Source: Paractinoplanes ovalisporus (lineage in GTDB: Bacteria; Actinomycetota; Actinomycetes; Mycobacteriales; Micromonosporaceae). Taken from it: 64,000 nucleotides of DNA. A program made the translations under genes and the position numbers. Positions within the stretch are counted from its first letter, which is position 1. The number at the start of each line of letters is the position of its first letter. Shown piece by piece: positions 16,262 through 24,195 of the stretch. The notes below the pieces were generated by a model, which made no database searches, was not told where the DNA came from, and saw only the letters and a list, made by a program, of their open reading frames with translations. The stretch lies in contig NZ_JAENHP010000001.1 in NCBI RefSeq assembly GCF_016834655.1, forward strand, positions 1,116,001 to 1,180,000, written 5' to 3'.

Positions 16262-17356
16262 TTGTTCAACTCGTGGAGCACCCTGCCCCGGCCCGGCGTC
16301 CGCAGCCGCTCGATCAACGCCGAGAACCCGACCGGGGCGCCCGGCGCCGGCGCGCGGACCGCCTCGAAGCTCGGTGTCGGCCGCAAGGGCACGGCGTTTC
16401 TGCCGCTGCCCGCGGGCGAGACCCTGACGCTGGCCGACATCGAGGGGCCCGGCGTGATCCGGCACATCTGGATCACGGTCGCCGACCGTACGGAAGCCGG
16501 GCCTTTTGTCCTTCGCGACCTCGTGCTGCGGGCCTACTGGGACGGCTCCGAGACCCCGTCGGTGGAGGTGCCGCTGGGTGACTTCTTCTGCAACGGCTTC
16601 GCGACCCGGGCGCTGGTGACCTCGGTCCCGATCGTGGTCGCACCGACCGGCGGCATGAACTCGTACATCCCGATGCCGTTCCGCACCGGGGCGCGGATCA
16701 CGCTGGAGAGTCAGCACCCGGGCGACCTCGAGCACATCTTCTTCCAGATCGACTACACGAGCGGCGACCCGCTGCCGGAGGAGACGGGCTACTTCCACGC
16801 GCAGTGGCGACGGTCCAACGGCACCACCGCGCCGGGCGAGGACCACGTCATCCTCGACGGCGTCGAAGGCAAGGGCGTCTATTTCGGTACGTACGTAGCC
16901 CTGAGCTCGTTGACCCGGTTCTGGTGGGGTGAGGGCGAGGTCAAGTTCTTCGTGGACGGCGACACCGACTTCCCCACGCTGTGCAGCACCGGGCTCGAGG
17001 ACTACGCGGGCGGCGCCTGGGCGTTCCAGGACGAGCTGCGGGCCGACCCCGAACCCGAGGTCAAGACGTTCAGCGCACCCTACTTCGGCTACCCGTTCCG
17101 CTCGACCCAGGACACCACCAAGGCGTCCCCGTTCTCGACGGCGGCGGCGCCGATGCACGGGCTCTACCGCTTCCACGGGCCCGACCCGATCTATTTCGAC
17201 GAGCGCCTGCGCGTGACGCTGCAGCAGATCGGCGCCTGGGACCACGGCCTGTTCGAGCGGTCGGACGACATCTCGACCACGGCGTACTGGTATCAGGACA
17301 CGCCGTCGGGCGCGCTCCCCGCGCTCCCCGACGCCTCGGCGCGCTGGCCGCGCTGA
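16262..17356 (+). CDS. GH172 (DUF2961) glycoside hydrolase, cytoplasmic
   Basis: This 364-residue protein matches DUF2961, now glycoside hydrolase family 172. Family signatures include ADIEGPGVIRHIWITV, the region VEVPLGDFFCNGF, GGMNSYIPMPFRTGARIT, and GEGEVKFFVDGDTDFPT followed by STGLEDYAGGAW with conserved Asp/Glu residues. Characterised members act on alpha-D-fructofuranosyl or D-arabinofuranosyl linkages, including difructose dianhydride I and D-arabinan. There is no signal peptide, so it would act on imported sugar. The TTG start at 16262 follows AAAAGGACCCC. The gene is the last of the LacI-CUT1 operon, and its last 64 bases overlap the convergent TetR gene. The substrate is inferred from the family. 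Confidence 0.88.
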   Translation: MFNSWSTLPRPGVRSRSINAENPTGAPGAGARTASKLGVGRKGTAFLPLPAGETLTLADIEGPGVIRHIWITVADRTEAGPFVLRDLVLRAYWDGSETPSVEVPLGDFFCNGFATRALVTSVPIVVAPTGGMNSYIPMPFRTGARITLESQHPGDLEHIFFQIDYTSGDPLPEETGYFHAQWRRSNGTTAPGEDHVILDGVEGKGVYFGTYVALSSLTRFWWGEGEVKFFVDGDTDFPTLCSTGLEDYAGGAWAFQDELRADPEPEVKTFSAPYFGYPFRSTQDTTKASPFSTAAAPMHGLYRFHGPDPIYFDERLRVTLQQIGAWDHGLFERSDDISTTAYWYQDTPSGALPALPDASARWPR

Positions 17357-17907
17357 CCGGCCAGAAAATCCAGCATCGCCGACGTCAGCGGTTCGCCGGT
17401 GACCAGCACGCGGTAGTGGATCGGGCCCACCGCCCGGTCCACCATCGCGTCGAGGTCGGCATCGTCGGGCAGCTCTCCACGCGCCTGTGCCCGCTCGAAC
17501 GGCCGGCGGTCACGGGCGCGCAGCCCGGGCAGGATCTCGGCGCGCAGCCGGGCGGCCAGACCCGGATCGTGCTGGGCCTCGCCGACGAGCGCCCGGAAGA
17601 CCGCTCCGGAATCCGACTCGGTGAGGAACCGCGCCAGCTCCCCCAGGTGGGCGCGCAGGTCGGTGGCCAGGTCACCGGTGTCGTGCTCGGTCAGCTCCTG
17701 GTCGGCGTCGGCCACGAACGCGTCGACCAGGATGTCGGTCTTCGAACGCCACCAGCGGTAGATGGTCTGCTTGGCCACGCCGGCCCGGGCGGCGATCCCC
17801 TCGATGGTGACGCGCGCGAAGCCGACCTCGGCGACCAGGTTGTCGGCGGCCTCGAGCACGGCCTCACGGGCGGCCTCACTGCGTCCGTGCCGGTTTCCGC
17901 GGTGCAT
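17293..17907 (-). CDS. TetR-family transcriptional regulator
   Basis: The 204-residue protein has a TetR N-terminal DNA-binding domain: REAVLEAADNLVAEVGFARV, IEGIAARAGVAKQTIYRWW and KTDILVDAFVAD. A C-terminal helical ligand domain follows (FRALVGEAQHDPGLAARLR, IHYRVLVTGEPL) of the TetR_C_11-like type. The last 20 residues are Gly/Ala/Ser-rich and are encoded in the part overlapping the GH172 gene on the other strand. A GTG at 17910 and an ATG at 17907 are adjacent; I use the ATG. A perfect 14-base palindrome lies between this gene and the divergent methyltransferase, which is its likely target. Confidence 0.9.
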   Translation of the reverse strand: MHRGNRHGRSEAAREAVLEAADNLVAEVGFARVTIEGIAARAGVAKQTIYRWWRSKTDILVDAFVADADQELTEHDTGDLATDLRAHLGELARFLTESDSGAVFRALVGEAQHDPGLAARLRAEILPGLRARDRRPFERAQARGELPDDADLDAMVDRAVGPIHYRVLVTGEPLTSAMLDFLAGQRGQRAEASGSAGSAPDGVS

Positions 17908-17924
17908 CACGACCCCTTCCCTGT

Positions 17925-17938
17925 ACGCAACGTTGCGT
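17925..17938. promoter_or_regulatory. Perfect 14-bp palindrome, probable TetR operator
   Basis: ACGCAACGTTGCGT lies 18 bases upstream of the TetR ATG on one side and 15 bases upstream of the O-methyltransferase ATG on the other. A short perfect palindrome midway between a TetR gene and a divergent enzyme gene is the classic layout for repression of both. Confidence 0.82.
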
Positions 17939-17952
17939 CTAGCCTAGCGCAC

Positions 17953-18597
17953 ATGACAACAACCCTGAACGCCCCCGAAGTCCGCGACCTGCTCGACCGG
18001 CTGTTCGCCGAGGCCGGCCGCGACGACGAGCGCTCCCCCGGCCGCCCCGACCCGTCCCTGACCGCCGCCGCCCGCTCCGACCTGCTCGCCGGCATCTACA
18101 TGCCGATCTCCGAGCGCGGCGGTGACCTGCTCTACTCCCTGGTGCGCGCCGTCCGCCCCACGACCGTGGTCGAGTTCGGGACCTCGTACGGGATCTCGAC
18201 GCTCTTCCTCGCCGCCGCGATCCGTGACAACGGCTCCGGGCACGTGGTGAGCACCGAGCTGAGCGCGACCAAGGTGGCGGCGGCCCGGGCCAACCTGGCC
18301 GCGGCCCGGCTCGCCGACGTGGCCACCGTGCTGCCCGGCGACGCGCTGACCACCCTGGCCGGCGTCGAGGGACCGGTCCAGCTCGTGCTGCTCGACGGCT
18401 GGAAGGAACTGTGCCTGCCGGTGCTGCGCCTGCTCGAGGACCGGCTGGCGCCCGGCGCACTGGTGGTCGCCGACGACTCCACGTTCGACTCGATGGGCGA
18501 CTACCTCGCCTACGTACGGGAACCCGGAAACGGCTATGTCAGCGTGGACTTCCCGGTCGAGGACGGCATGGAGATCAGCTGCTGGACCGGCCGCTGA
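17953..18597 (+). CDS. O-methyltransferase (class I, SAM-dependent)
   Basis: The 214-residue protein resembles small catechol/caffeoyl-CoA-type O-methyltransferases. The SAM-binding motif I reads VVEFGTSYGISTLFLAAAI near residue 75, with the acidic residue at the end of strand 2 in VVSTELSATK, and motif PVQLVLLDGWKE matching the metal- and substrate-binding Asp region. A further Asp pair is in ALVVADDSTF. It would transfer a methyl group to a hydroxyl of an unidentified small molecule. The ATG at 17953 is only 14 bases from the TetR palindrome and has no clear ribosome site, so the transcript may be leaderless. Its last 23 bases overlap the convergent MmyB-like gene. Confidence 0.88.
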   Translation: MTTTLNAPEVRDLLDRLFAEAGRDDERSPGRPDPSLTAAARSDLLAGIYMPISERGGDLLYSLVRAVRPTTVVEFGTSYGISTLFLAAAIRDNGSGHVVSTELSATKVAAARANLAAARLADVATVLPGDALTTLAGVEGPVQLVLLDGWKELCLPVLRLLEDRLAPGALVVADDSTFDSMGDYLAYVREPGNGYVSVDFPVEDGMEISCWTGR

Positions 18598-19435
18598 CCG
18601 TCTCGTACTGGGAGCCGATGACGGCCAGCAGCTCCAGCTTCTCGTAGCTCTCGCTGCCCGGGACCGCCGTGTAGACCAGCAGCGAATGCGACTGCTCGGG
18701 GTCGAGAAGCACCTGGCAGGCGAGTTCGAGATCGCCGACCTGGGGATGCACGAAGCGCTTGACGTTCTGGTAGGTCACGCCGATCTCGTGGGAGTTCCAG
18801 ACCTCGCGGAACTCCTCGTTGCTCTCCAGCAGCAGGTTCTGCAGATGAGCCGCGTACGACTTGGGGCCGCGCAACGTGACGATCCGGCGCAGCCCCGAGG
18901 CGAAGACGCGGGCGTGCAACGGATGGTCGTCGGGGTGATAGAGGGCCCGCCATTCCGGGTCGGTGAACCACCGGTAGCCGACACTGCGGGCGGGGCCGGT
19001 GTATCTGGTCAGATCGCCGCAGAGGGCCACGCCCAGCGCGTTCTGCCGCAGCGTCTCGCCGAGCTCGGTCACGATCTCGGCCGGGGTGTCGGCGAGCCGG
19101 TCGAAGATGCGCAGCAGGCCGGGGCTGACGTGCTCGCCGGCCGCACCCCGCGGAGGCGGATTGTGGCCGGCCAGGCGGAACAGGTGGTCGCGCTCGTCGA
19201 GCGAGAGGTGCAGGCCCTGGGCGATCGACGCGATCATCTGCTCGGACGGGTGCGGGCCGCGTTCCCGCTCGAGCCGGCTGTAGTAGTCGGTGGAGATGTG
19301 GCAGAGGGTGGCGACCTCTTCGCGGCGCAGCCCGGCCGTGCGCCGGCGCTGCCCACGCGGGAGGCCGACATCCTCGGGCTGCAGCGATTCCCGGCGGCGG
19401 CGCAGGAACTCGGCGAGCCCGGGTCGATCGATCAC
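18575..19435 (-). CDS. MmyB-like XRE transcriptional regulator
   Basis: This 286-residue protein has an N-terminal XRE helix-turn-helix (FLRRRRESLQPEDVGLP, RTAGLRREEVATLCHIS, YYSRLERERG) and a C-terminal PAS-like MmyB ligand domain. The latter contains GDLTRYTGPARSVGYRWFTD, WRALYHPDD, NSHEIGVTYQNVKRFVHPQVG and LLVYTAVPGSES. MmyB-type proteins are thought to sense fatty acid-like ligands and often control nearby oxidoreductases. Nothing in the immediate neighbourhood is an obvious partner except the convergent O-methyltransferase, whose 3' end it overlaps. The start is a GTG at 19435. Confidence 0.92.
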   Translation of the reverse strand: MIDRPGLAEFLRRRRESLQPEDVGLPRGQRRRTAGLRREEVATLCHISTDYYSRLERERGPHPSEQMIASIAQGLHLSLDERDHLFRLAGHNPPPRGAAGEHVSPGLLRIFDRLADTPAEIVTELGETLRQNALGVALCGDLTRYTGPARSVGYRWFTDPEWRALYHPDDHPLHARVFASGLRRIVTLRGPKSYAAHLQNLLLESNEEFREVWNSHEIGVTYQNVKRFVHPQVGDLELACQVLLDPEQSHSLLVYTAVPGSESYEKLELLAVIGSQYETVSGRSSS

Positions 19436-19595
19436 GGCTCGTTTCTACCACCGATGCCGGAGCGCATCCTCGGATTGTCGATCCCCCCTTGGCGCCCTGT
19501 TCCCCACGGCCGGGGCGGGGCTGCGAACCGGCGCCGGCGGTGGCAGAGTGAGTCCTACATCGACAGTAGCTGATGTCTGATGAACGGGGAAAGCC

Positions 19596-20135
19596 ATGAA
19601 GAGACTCGTCACCTCCCTCCTGCTGGTCGCGGGCAGCCTGGCCGTCGGCCAACCGGTGCAGGCCGCGCCGGCCTGCACCGGGCAGATCGTGCCCAACCAC
19701 AGCTTCGAGCGCGGTTCCACCGGCTGGACCGCCGGGCCGCGTACGGTCGTGGTCGCCGACCAGGCCCGGCCCGCGCACACCGGACGGGCGTACGCCGCGC
19801 TCGCCGGTCTTGATGTGACCCGCACCGAAGTCGTCCGCACCACGGTGACCGTGCCCGCCGGATGCAACGTCACGCTGGGGTTCTGGGCCCGGGTCAGCAC
19901 GACCGAGACGGCCCGCGGCGACTATCTGAACGTGGGGTTGTCGATCACCGGGACGCCGCCGAAGACGCTGTTCTCGCTCACCTTCGACCACTCCCAGCAG
20001 TGGCAGCAGCACACCTCGGTGGCCGGCGTGTCGGCCACCGAACGCACCGCGACGGTCAGCTTCGCCGCGAGCGAGACCGCCGGGAACGGGGTCACCGCCT
20101 TCGACGTGGACGACGTGACGCTCACGTTGAGCTGA
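19596..20135 (+). CDS. Secreted carbohydrate-binding-like protein
   Basis: The 179-residue product begins with a signal peptide (MKRLVTSLLLVAGSLAVG, cleaved after VQA). The rest is one jelly-roll domain like CBM4/9 or DUF642 modules: NHSFERGSTGWTAG, AHTGRAYAALAG, CNVTLGFWARV, SLTFDHSQQWQQ and the closing AFDVDDVTLTL. The two Cys residues may form a disulfide. No catalytic domain is present, so it may bind polysaccharide or cell surfaces. The start ATG is the first in frame and follows GGGGAAAGCC. Confidence 0.82.
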   Translation: MKRLVTSLLLVAGSLAVGQPVQAAPACTGQIVPNHSFERGSTGWTAGPRTVVVADQARPAHTGRAYAALAGLDVTRTEVVRTTVTVPAGCNVTLGFWARVSTTETARGDYLNVGLSITGTPPKTLFSLTFDHSQQWQQHTSVAGVSATERTATVSFAASETAGNGVTAFDVDDVTLTLS

Positions 20136-20198
20136 CGAGCGAGGGCTTTGCCGCCGAATCGGCCCGGTCGGCCGCCTTCGGACTGACATGCTCGGCAG

Positions 20199-20972
20199 AT
20201 GTGCCTGCGCTTGGCTCTTTGCGGCAGCGTAGCCGTCATGCTGACGGCCGGCTGTGGCTCGGCGTCGCCCGAGGAGGGTGCCCCGCTGACGTCACCGCCG
20301 GCCGTTATCAGCGCGCCGCCCTCAATGAGCGTGCCGCCCGTTCTGAGCCCGCCGGCGAAGCCCGTGTGGTCCCTCGGCCCTTGGACGGCGACGACCAGGC
20401 CAACGACAACTACCGCCGGCGGCGACTCGAAGAGGGTCAGTGAGGGCTGGGAGATCACGGTCTACTACACGGCGGTCGAGAAGTTCCACGACGGCGACCC
20501 GACCGACGTCACCGGTTGCTTGAAGCTGGACTGCGCGAACGGCGACGACGAACTGGGCACCTATCCGGACGACTTCGTGCAGGCGGTCCAGGACGAGGGA
20601 ACCGGTCTCACCACCGCCGGCAAATACCTGAACTGGTCGTACGACATCGGCTACTGGCTCGACTCGGCCCCGCGCAGCGCCGACGGCCGCCGCCTCGAAC
20701 CGTTCGTCTCGGCCGCCGCCGACCCCGGCGTGCTCCCCCACGGCACCCGCTTCACCATCACCGGCTGCGGCCACCAGGACGACAATTCACCCCTGCCCGC
20801 CACCACCTGCACGGCCCTGCGCCGCGGTTCCTGGCTGATCACCGACGAGTTCACCCCCGGCCTCGGCGGCAACCGCCACATCGACGCCTACATCGGCCCC
20901 GAGACCGGCCCCGACTTCACCGACTCCGACTGGTACGTCACCCTGCACGACGCCCGTCTGACCATGAACTGA
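20199..20972 (+). CDS. Lipoprotein with 3D (double-psi barrel)-like domain
   Basis: This 257-residue protein has a lipoprotein signal peptide ending LTAGC (lipid-modified Cys near residue 19), a Pro/Ser/Thr-rich linker to about residue 80, and a C-terminal domain. The segments VSAAADPGVLPHGTRFTITG, LITDEFTPGLGG and RHIDAYIGP resemble the 3D domain of MltA and Rpf/YabE-like peptidoglycan enzymes, with conserved Asp residues in similar places. It may therefore act on or bind cell wall. The ATG at 20199 gives the correct lipobox spacing, but no strong ribosome site precedes it. The family call is by motif likeness only. Confidence 0.75.
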   Translation: MCLRLALCGSVAVMLTAGCGSASPEEGAPLTSPPAVISAPPSMSVPPVLSPPAKPVWSLGPWTATTRPTTTTAGGDSKRVSEGWEITVYYTAVEKFHDGDPTDVTGCLKLDCANGDDELGTYPDDFVQAVQDEGTGLTTAGKYLNWSYDIGYWLDSAPRSADGRRLEPFVSAAADPGVLPHGTRFTITGCGHQDDNSPLPATTCTALRRGSWLITDEFTPGLGGNRHIDAYIGPETGPDFTDSDWYVTLHDARLTMN

Positions 20973-21029
20973 GACCGGCACGCCACGGGGGGGGACGCGC
21001 CGGCCTCGGTCGGTGTTACCGGGGTGGGT

Positions 21030-22559
21030 CTAGCAGGTGGGCTCGCCGGACTGGGCCGGCAGGCTGACCGCGTTCCAGGCGGCCTTGACCGCGTTGAACT
21101 GGGTGCAGCTGCCCGGGTAGAGGTTCTTCGCGGCCTGCAGCGTCCACACGCGGTACTTGGCGTAGGAGGAGCTGGAGGTCTTCAGCAGCATCGCGTTGTA
21201 CATGATCTTGATGGCGGTCTGGATGCCGACGCCGGTGACCGTGGAGCTGTTGCAGGTCGGGCTGGCCGGCTGGCCGTTGCCGCCGCTGCCCTGGGCCAGC
21301 AGATAGAACCAGTGGTTGCCGGGGCCGGCGGCCGAGTGCACCTCGGAGCCGGGGGTGCTGCTGGAGTAGCAGTTGGCGTCACCGGCCAGCGACGGGTTGT
21401 ACATGTAGCGGATCGGGCCGCTGCCGACCAGGTTGACCTCCTCGCCGACCTGGTAGTCGGCCGGGTCGTTGGCGTTGGCGGCGAACGCCTCGGTGGCCGC
21501 GCCGATGGTGTCGGCCACGAACTCCTGGGTGCCGCCCTTCGAGATGCCGCCCGGGGTCTTGTCGTCGATGCCGTGGCCGAGCTCGTGGCCGACCACGTCG
21601 AGCGACGAGATCCAGCGACCGGCGGTGTTCTTGCCGATCTGCACCTGGGTGCCGTCGTAGTACGCGTTCTGCTGGTTGAGCCCGACGCGGATCGGCCAGG
21701 CGCCGCCGCTGCCGTTGGCGCCGTTGCGGCCCAGCCACGACGAGAGCATCGCGTGCTGCTTCTGCGCCACATAGAGGGCGTCGACGCAGCCGGTCTCCTT
21801 GCTGGTGCCGTTGCCGTTGCCCCACACGTTGTCGGAGCCGCTGAACGTCACCCGGGTCGAGGCGTCCTGGCAGCTCAGGTTCGTGACCGTGGGGTCCTTG
21901 AGCGAATAGGTCGAGCCCGACTGGGTGGTGTTGAGCGAGACCGTCCCGTTGATCCAGCCGGTTCCGGTTCCGGTGGCCTCGGTGACGTGCTCCTCGGTGG
22001 ACAGCACCTTGCCGGTGACCGCGTCGACGTCGACGGTGAGCCGGCTGACGCCCTCGGCGCCGGTGCCGTTGACCGTGGTCTCGTACGCGAGCTTGGCCGC
22101 ACTGCCCTCGGCCGCGATCACGACCAGGCGGGTGCCCTCGACGTTGTCGACGGTCTTGAGCTGCGCCTTCGAGGTCGCGACGGCCGCACTCTCGGCGACC
22201 TGGGCCACGGTCGAGAGCTCGCCGATCGGGCTGCTCTGCGCGACCGACGTGTAGCGCGTCTGCCCGGCGGCGTCGGTGACCACCACGAGGTCGCCACCCT
22301 TGACCGGGAAGCCCTTGTAGGTGCGGTCGTAGGACGCGTACGTCAGGCCCTGCGACTTGTACACCTGACGGCGCTGGAAGGTGTCGTGCTTGCTCGCCCG
22401 CAGCTCGGAGGGGCGGGCGGCGACCACGGCGTCGGCCTGCGCGACCGCGTCCACCGCGGGGGCGGTCGGCTGCGCGGCGGCCGGGCCGGACACCGCGACC
22501 ATCGCCGAGGCGGCCGCGGTAGCGCCGGCCAGCGCGATGATCAGGGGGTTTCGTACCAT
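21030..22559 (-). CDS. Secreted M4 (thermolysin-like) metallopeptidase
   Basis: The 509-residue preproprotein has a signal peptide (residues 1-29), an FTP/PepSY propeptide ([20 protein letters not shown] and GKVLSTEEH) and an M4 catalytic domain. The zinc motif HELGH lies near residue 322, followed by the third ligand Glu in [12 protein letters not shown], and the downstream catalytic His is in [17 protein letters not shown]. The calcium-binding and substrate regions ([13 protein letters not shown]) are typical. It would be secreted as a zymogen and mature by self-cleavage into an extracellular neutral protease. The ATG has GAAAGGAGTACGCG upstream. It follows the ABC permease gene on the same strand, with 107 bases between them. 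Confidence 0.95.
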   Translation of the reverse strand: MVRNPLIIALAGATAAASAMVAVSGPAAAQPTAPAVDAVAQADAVVAARPSELRASKHDTFQRRQVYKSQGLTYASYDRTYKGFPVKGGDLVVVTDAAGQTRYTSVAQSSPIGELSTVAQVAESAAVATSKAQLKTVDNVEGTRLVVIAAEGSAAKLAYETTVNGTGAEGVSRLTVDVDAVTGKVLSTEEHVTEATGTGTGWINGTVSLNTTQSGSTYSLKDPTVTNLSCQDASTRVTFSGSDNVWGNGNGTSKETGCVDALYVAQKQHAMLSSWLGRNGANGSGGAWPIRVGLNQQNAYYDGTQVQIGKNTAGRWISSLDVVGHELGHGIDDKTPGGISKGGTQEFVADTIGAATEAFAANANDPADYQVGEEVNLVGSGPIRYMYNPSLAGDANCYSSSTPGSEVHSAAGPGNHWFYLLAQGSGGNGQPASPTCNSSTVTGVGIQTAIKIMYNAMLLKTSSSSYAKYRVWTLQAAKNLYPGSCTQFNAVKAAWNAVSLPAQSGEPTC

Positions 22560-22666
22560 CTCGCGTACTCCTTTCCCGCCCGAAAGGGGGGTGTGGGCGG
22601 GTCCGTATCACGCTATATACGAACGTCTATCCGCGTAATAGGGAAAACCCTCGCGGATCCGAGAAA

Positions 22667-23422
22667 TCAACCGGCGATCTCGCGCGCCCAAGGGATGACC
22701 AGGCGTTCCACGGCGGAGATGGCATAGAACAGGCTGACGCTCAGGGCGGCCAGCAGAATGATCGCGGCGAACGCGAGCGGGGTGTCGGCCGAGGTGCTGG
22801 AGAGCACGACCACGGCGCCGAGCCCGGTGTCGGGGTTGCTGATCTCGGCCACGACCGCGCCGATCACGGCCAGCGAGACCGCCACCTTGAGCCCGACGAA
22901 GATCTGCGGCAGCGCCCACGGCAGGCGCAGTCGCAGGTAGGACTGCCAGAACGACGCGTCCATCGAGCGGGCCAGCTCGGTCAGCTCGATCGGCGTCGAG
23001 GTCAGGCCGGCCGCCGAGGCCAGCACGATCGGGAAGAACGAGATCAGCACGACCAGCACGATCTTCGGCTCACGCCCGAAGCCCAGCCACACCACCAGCA
23101 GCGGCGCCACGGCCACCTTGGGGATCGCGTTCACGGCGATGAGCAACGGCAGGATCGCCCGTTCGACCGTGCGCGAGGTGGTCAGCACCACGGCCAGCAG
23201 CACCCCGCCCACCGCGGCCAGCGCGAAACCGGCCGCGGTGGAGGCCATCGTGCTGCCCAGCTCGCTCAGGAGGTAGCCCGGGTCGCGCCGGAACGCGGCG
23301 ACGATGTCGGGCGGGGCCGGCACGAAGAACGGCTTGATGTTCCAGGCCGCCGTGGCGCCCCACCAGAACGCGACCGCCAGCACCGTCGCGGCCAGGGGCG
23401 CGACGACCCGCCCGGCCCTCAT
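22667..23422 (-). CDS. ABC transporter permease (SsuC/TauC-like)
   Basis: This 251-residue membrane protein has six predicted helices and the docking motif ARSMDASFWQSYLRLRLPWALPQIF (quoted as MDASFWQSYLRLRLPWALP). These are typical of permeases for nitrate, sulfonate, taurine and thiamine-precursor importers. The ATG at 23422 overlaps the stop of the methyltransferase gene (ATGA). The frame is open upstream to 23911, but that part is antisense shadow of the methyltransferase. Together with the binding protein at 24192-25178 it forms an importer; no ATPase gene is adjacent. Confidence 0.92.
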   Translation of the reverse strand: MRAGRVVAPLAATVLAVAFWWGATAAWNIKPFFVPAPPDIVAAFRRDPGYLLSELGSTMASTAAGFALAAVGGVLLAVVLTTSRTVERAILPLLIAVNAIPKVAVAPLLVVWLGFGREPKIVLVVLISFFPIVLASAAGLTSTPIELTELARSMDASFWQSYLRLRLPWALPQIFVGLKVAVSLAVIGAVVAEISNPDTGLGAVVVLSSTSADTPLAFAAIILLAALSVSLFYAISAVERLVIPWAREIAG

Positions 23423-24195
23423 GAACCGGCTCGGCCCAGCGTGGAATAGACGACATGGCCGCGCAGCACCACGCCCGGGTCGGCCATCAGCTCGACCACC
23501 CGGTCGAGCACGGCCTCGGAGACCCCGGCGTCGAGCAGGGCAGGCCGCTGCTGCACGATGTTCGCCACGATCAGCGCGGCGCCCGGCGAGCCACCCGGCC
23601 ACGACCGCGCGTGCACCTCGGTGTCGACGCCGGTCAGCCCCGCGTCGATCATCGTCGCGTGCACCCGGCTCGCCCAGGTCGGGTCGTTGCCGAGCGCGGG
23701 CAGCACCTTGCCGACCAGGGCGGCATGATATTCCTCGTACGCGGCCACGTCCGTCTCGCTCGGGGCGCGCATGACCCCTTTCCCGTACGTCGTCTCGAAG
23801 TCTTCGATCAGCAACGCGCCCGCGGGAGCGAGCGCCCCGATCAGCGCCTCCAGGATCTCGTGGCGCTGCGGCAGGTGCATGAGCAGCAGGCGGGAGTGAA
23901 TGACGTCCCACTCCCCCGGTGGCAGCGGTTCGCGGGTCAGGTCGTGGCGCAGCACCCGGTAGGGCGGGTCGGGCGGCAGGTGCCGCAGGTTGATGTCGGT
24001 GGCCGTGACCTCGGCCCCCTGGCCGGCGAGCCAGCCCGCGACGCTGCCGCCGCCCGCCCCGATCTCGAGGCAGCGCCGCCCTGCCAGTGGGCCGAGACCC
24101 GACAGGCGCCGCGTGGTGAGGCCGTCGAGCATCGCGGACAGGACGTTCAGGCGGCCCGCGGAGGCCGGGTCGTCGTTGTCGAACGCGTAGCTCAC
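23419..24195 (-). CDS. Class I SAM-dependent methyltransferase
   Basis: The 258-residue protein is a Rossmann-fold methyltransferase. Motif I reads CLEIGAGGGSVAGWLA near residue 48, the acidic post-I position is in VTATDINLRHL, and motif II is in WDVIHSRLLLMHLPQRHEIL followed by GALLIEDFE. The N-terminus YAFDNDDPASAGRLNVLSAM is common in small-molecule methyltransferases related to UbiE/polyketide types. It sits between the binding-protein and permease genes of an ABC importer and overlaps both by four bases (ATGA junctions). That suggests a function linked to the imported compound, for example modifying it after uptake. The substrate is unknown. Confidence 0.88.
   Translation of the reverse strand: MSYAFDNDDPASAGRLNVLSAMLDGLTTRRLSGLGPLAGRRCLEIGAGGGSVAGWLAGQGAEVTATDINLRHLPPDPPYRVLRHDLTREPLPPGEWDVIHSRLLLMHLPQRHEILEALIGALAPAGALLIEDFETTYGKGVMRAPSETDVAAYEEYHAALVGKVLPALGNDPTWASRVHATMIDAGLTGVDTEVHARSWPGGSPGAALIVANIVQQRPALLDAGVSEAVLDRVVELMADPGVVLRGHVVYSTLGRAGS

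Noticed and set aside
23423..23911. Upstream extension of the NMT1-system permease
   Set aside because: It overlaps the methyltransferase gene in another frame and lacks membrane or domain features.
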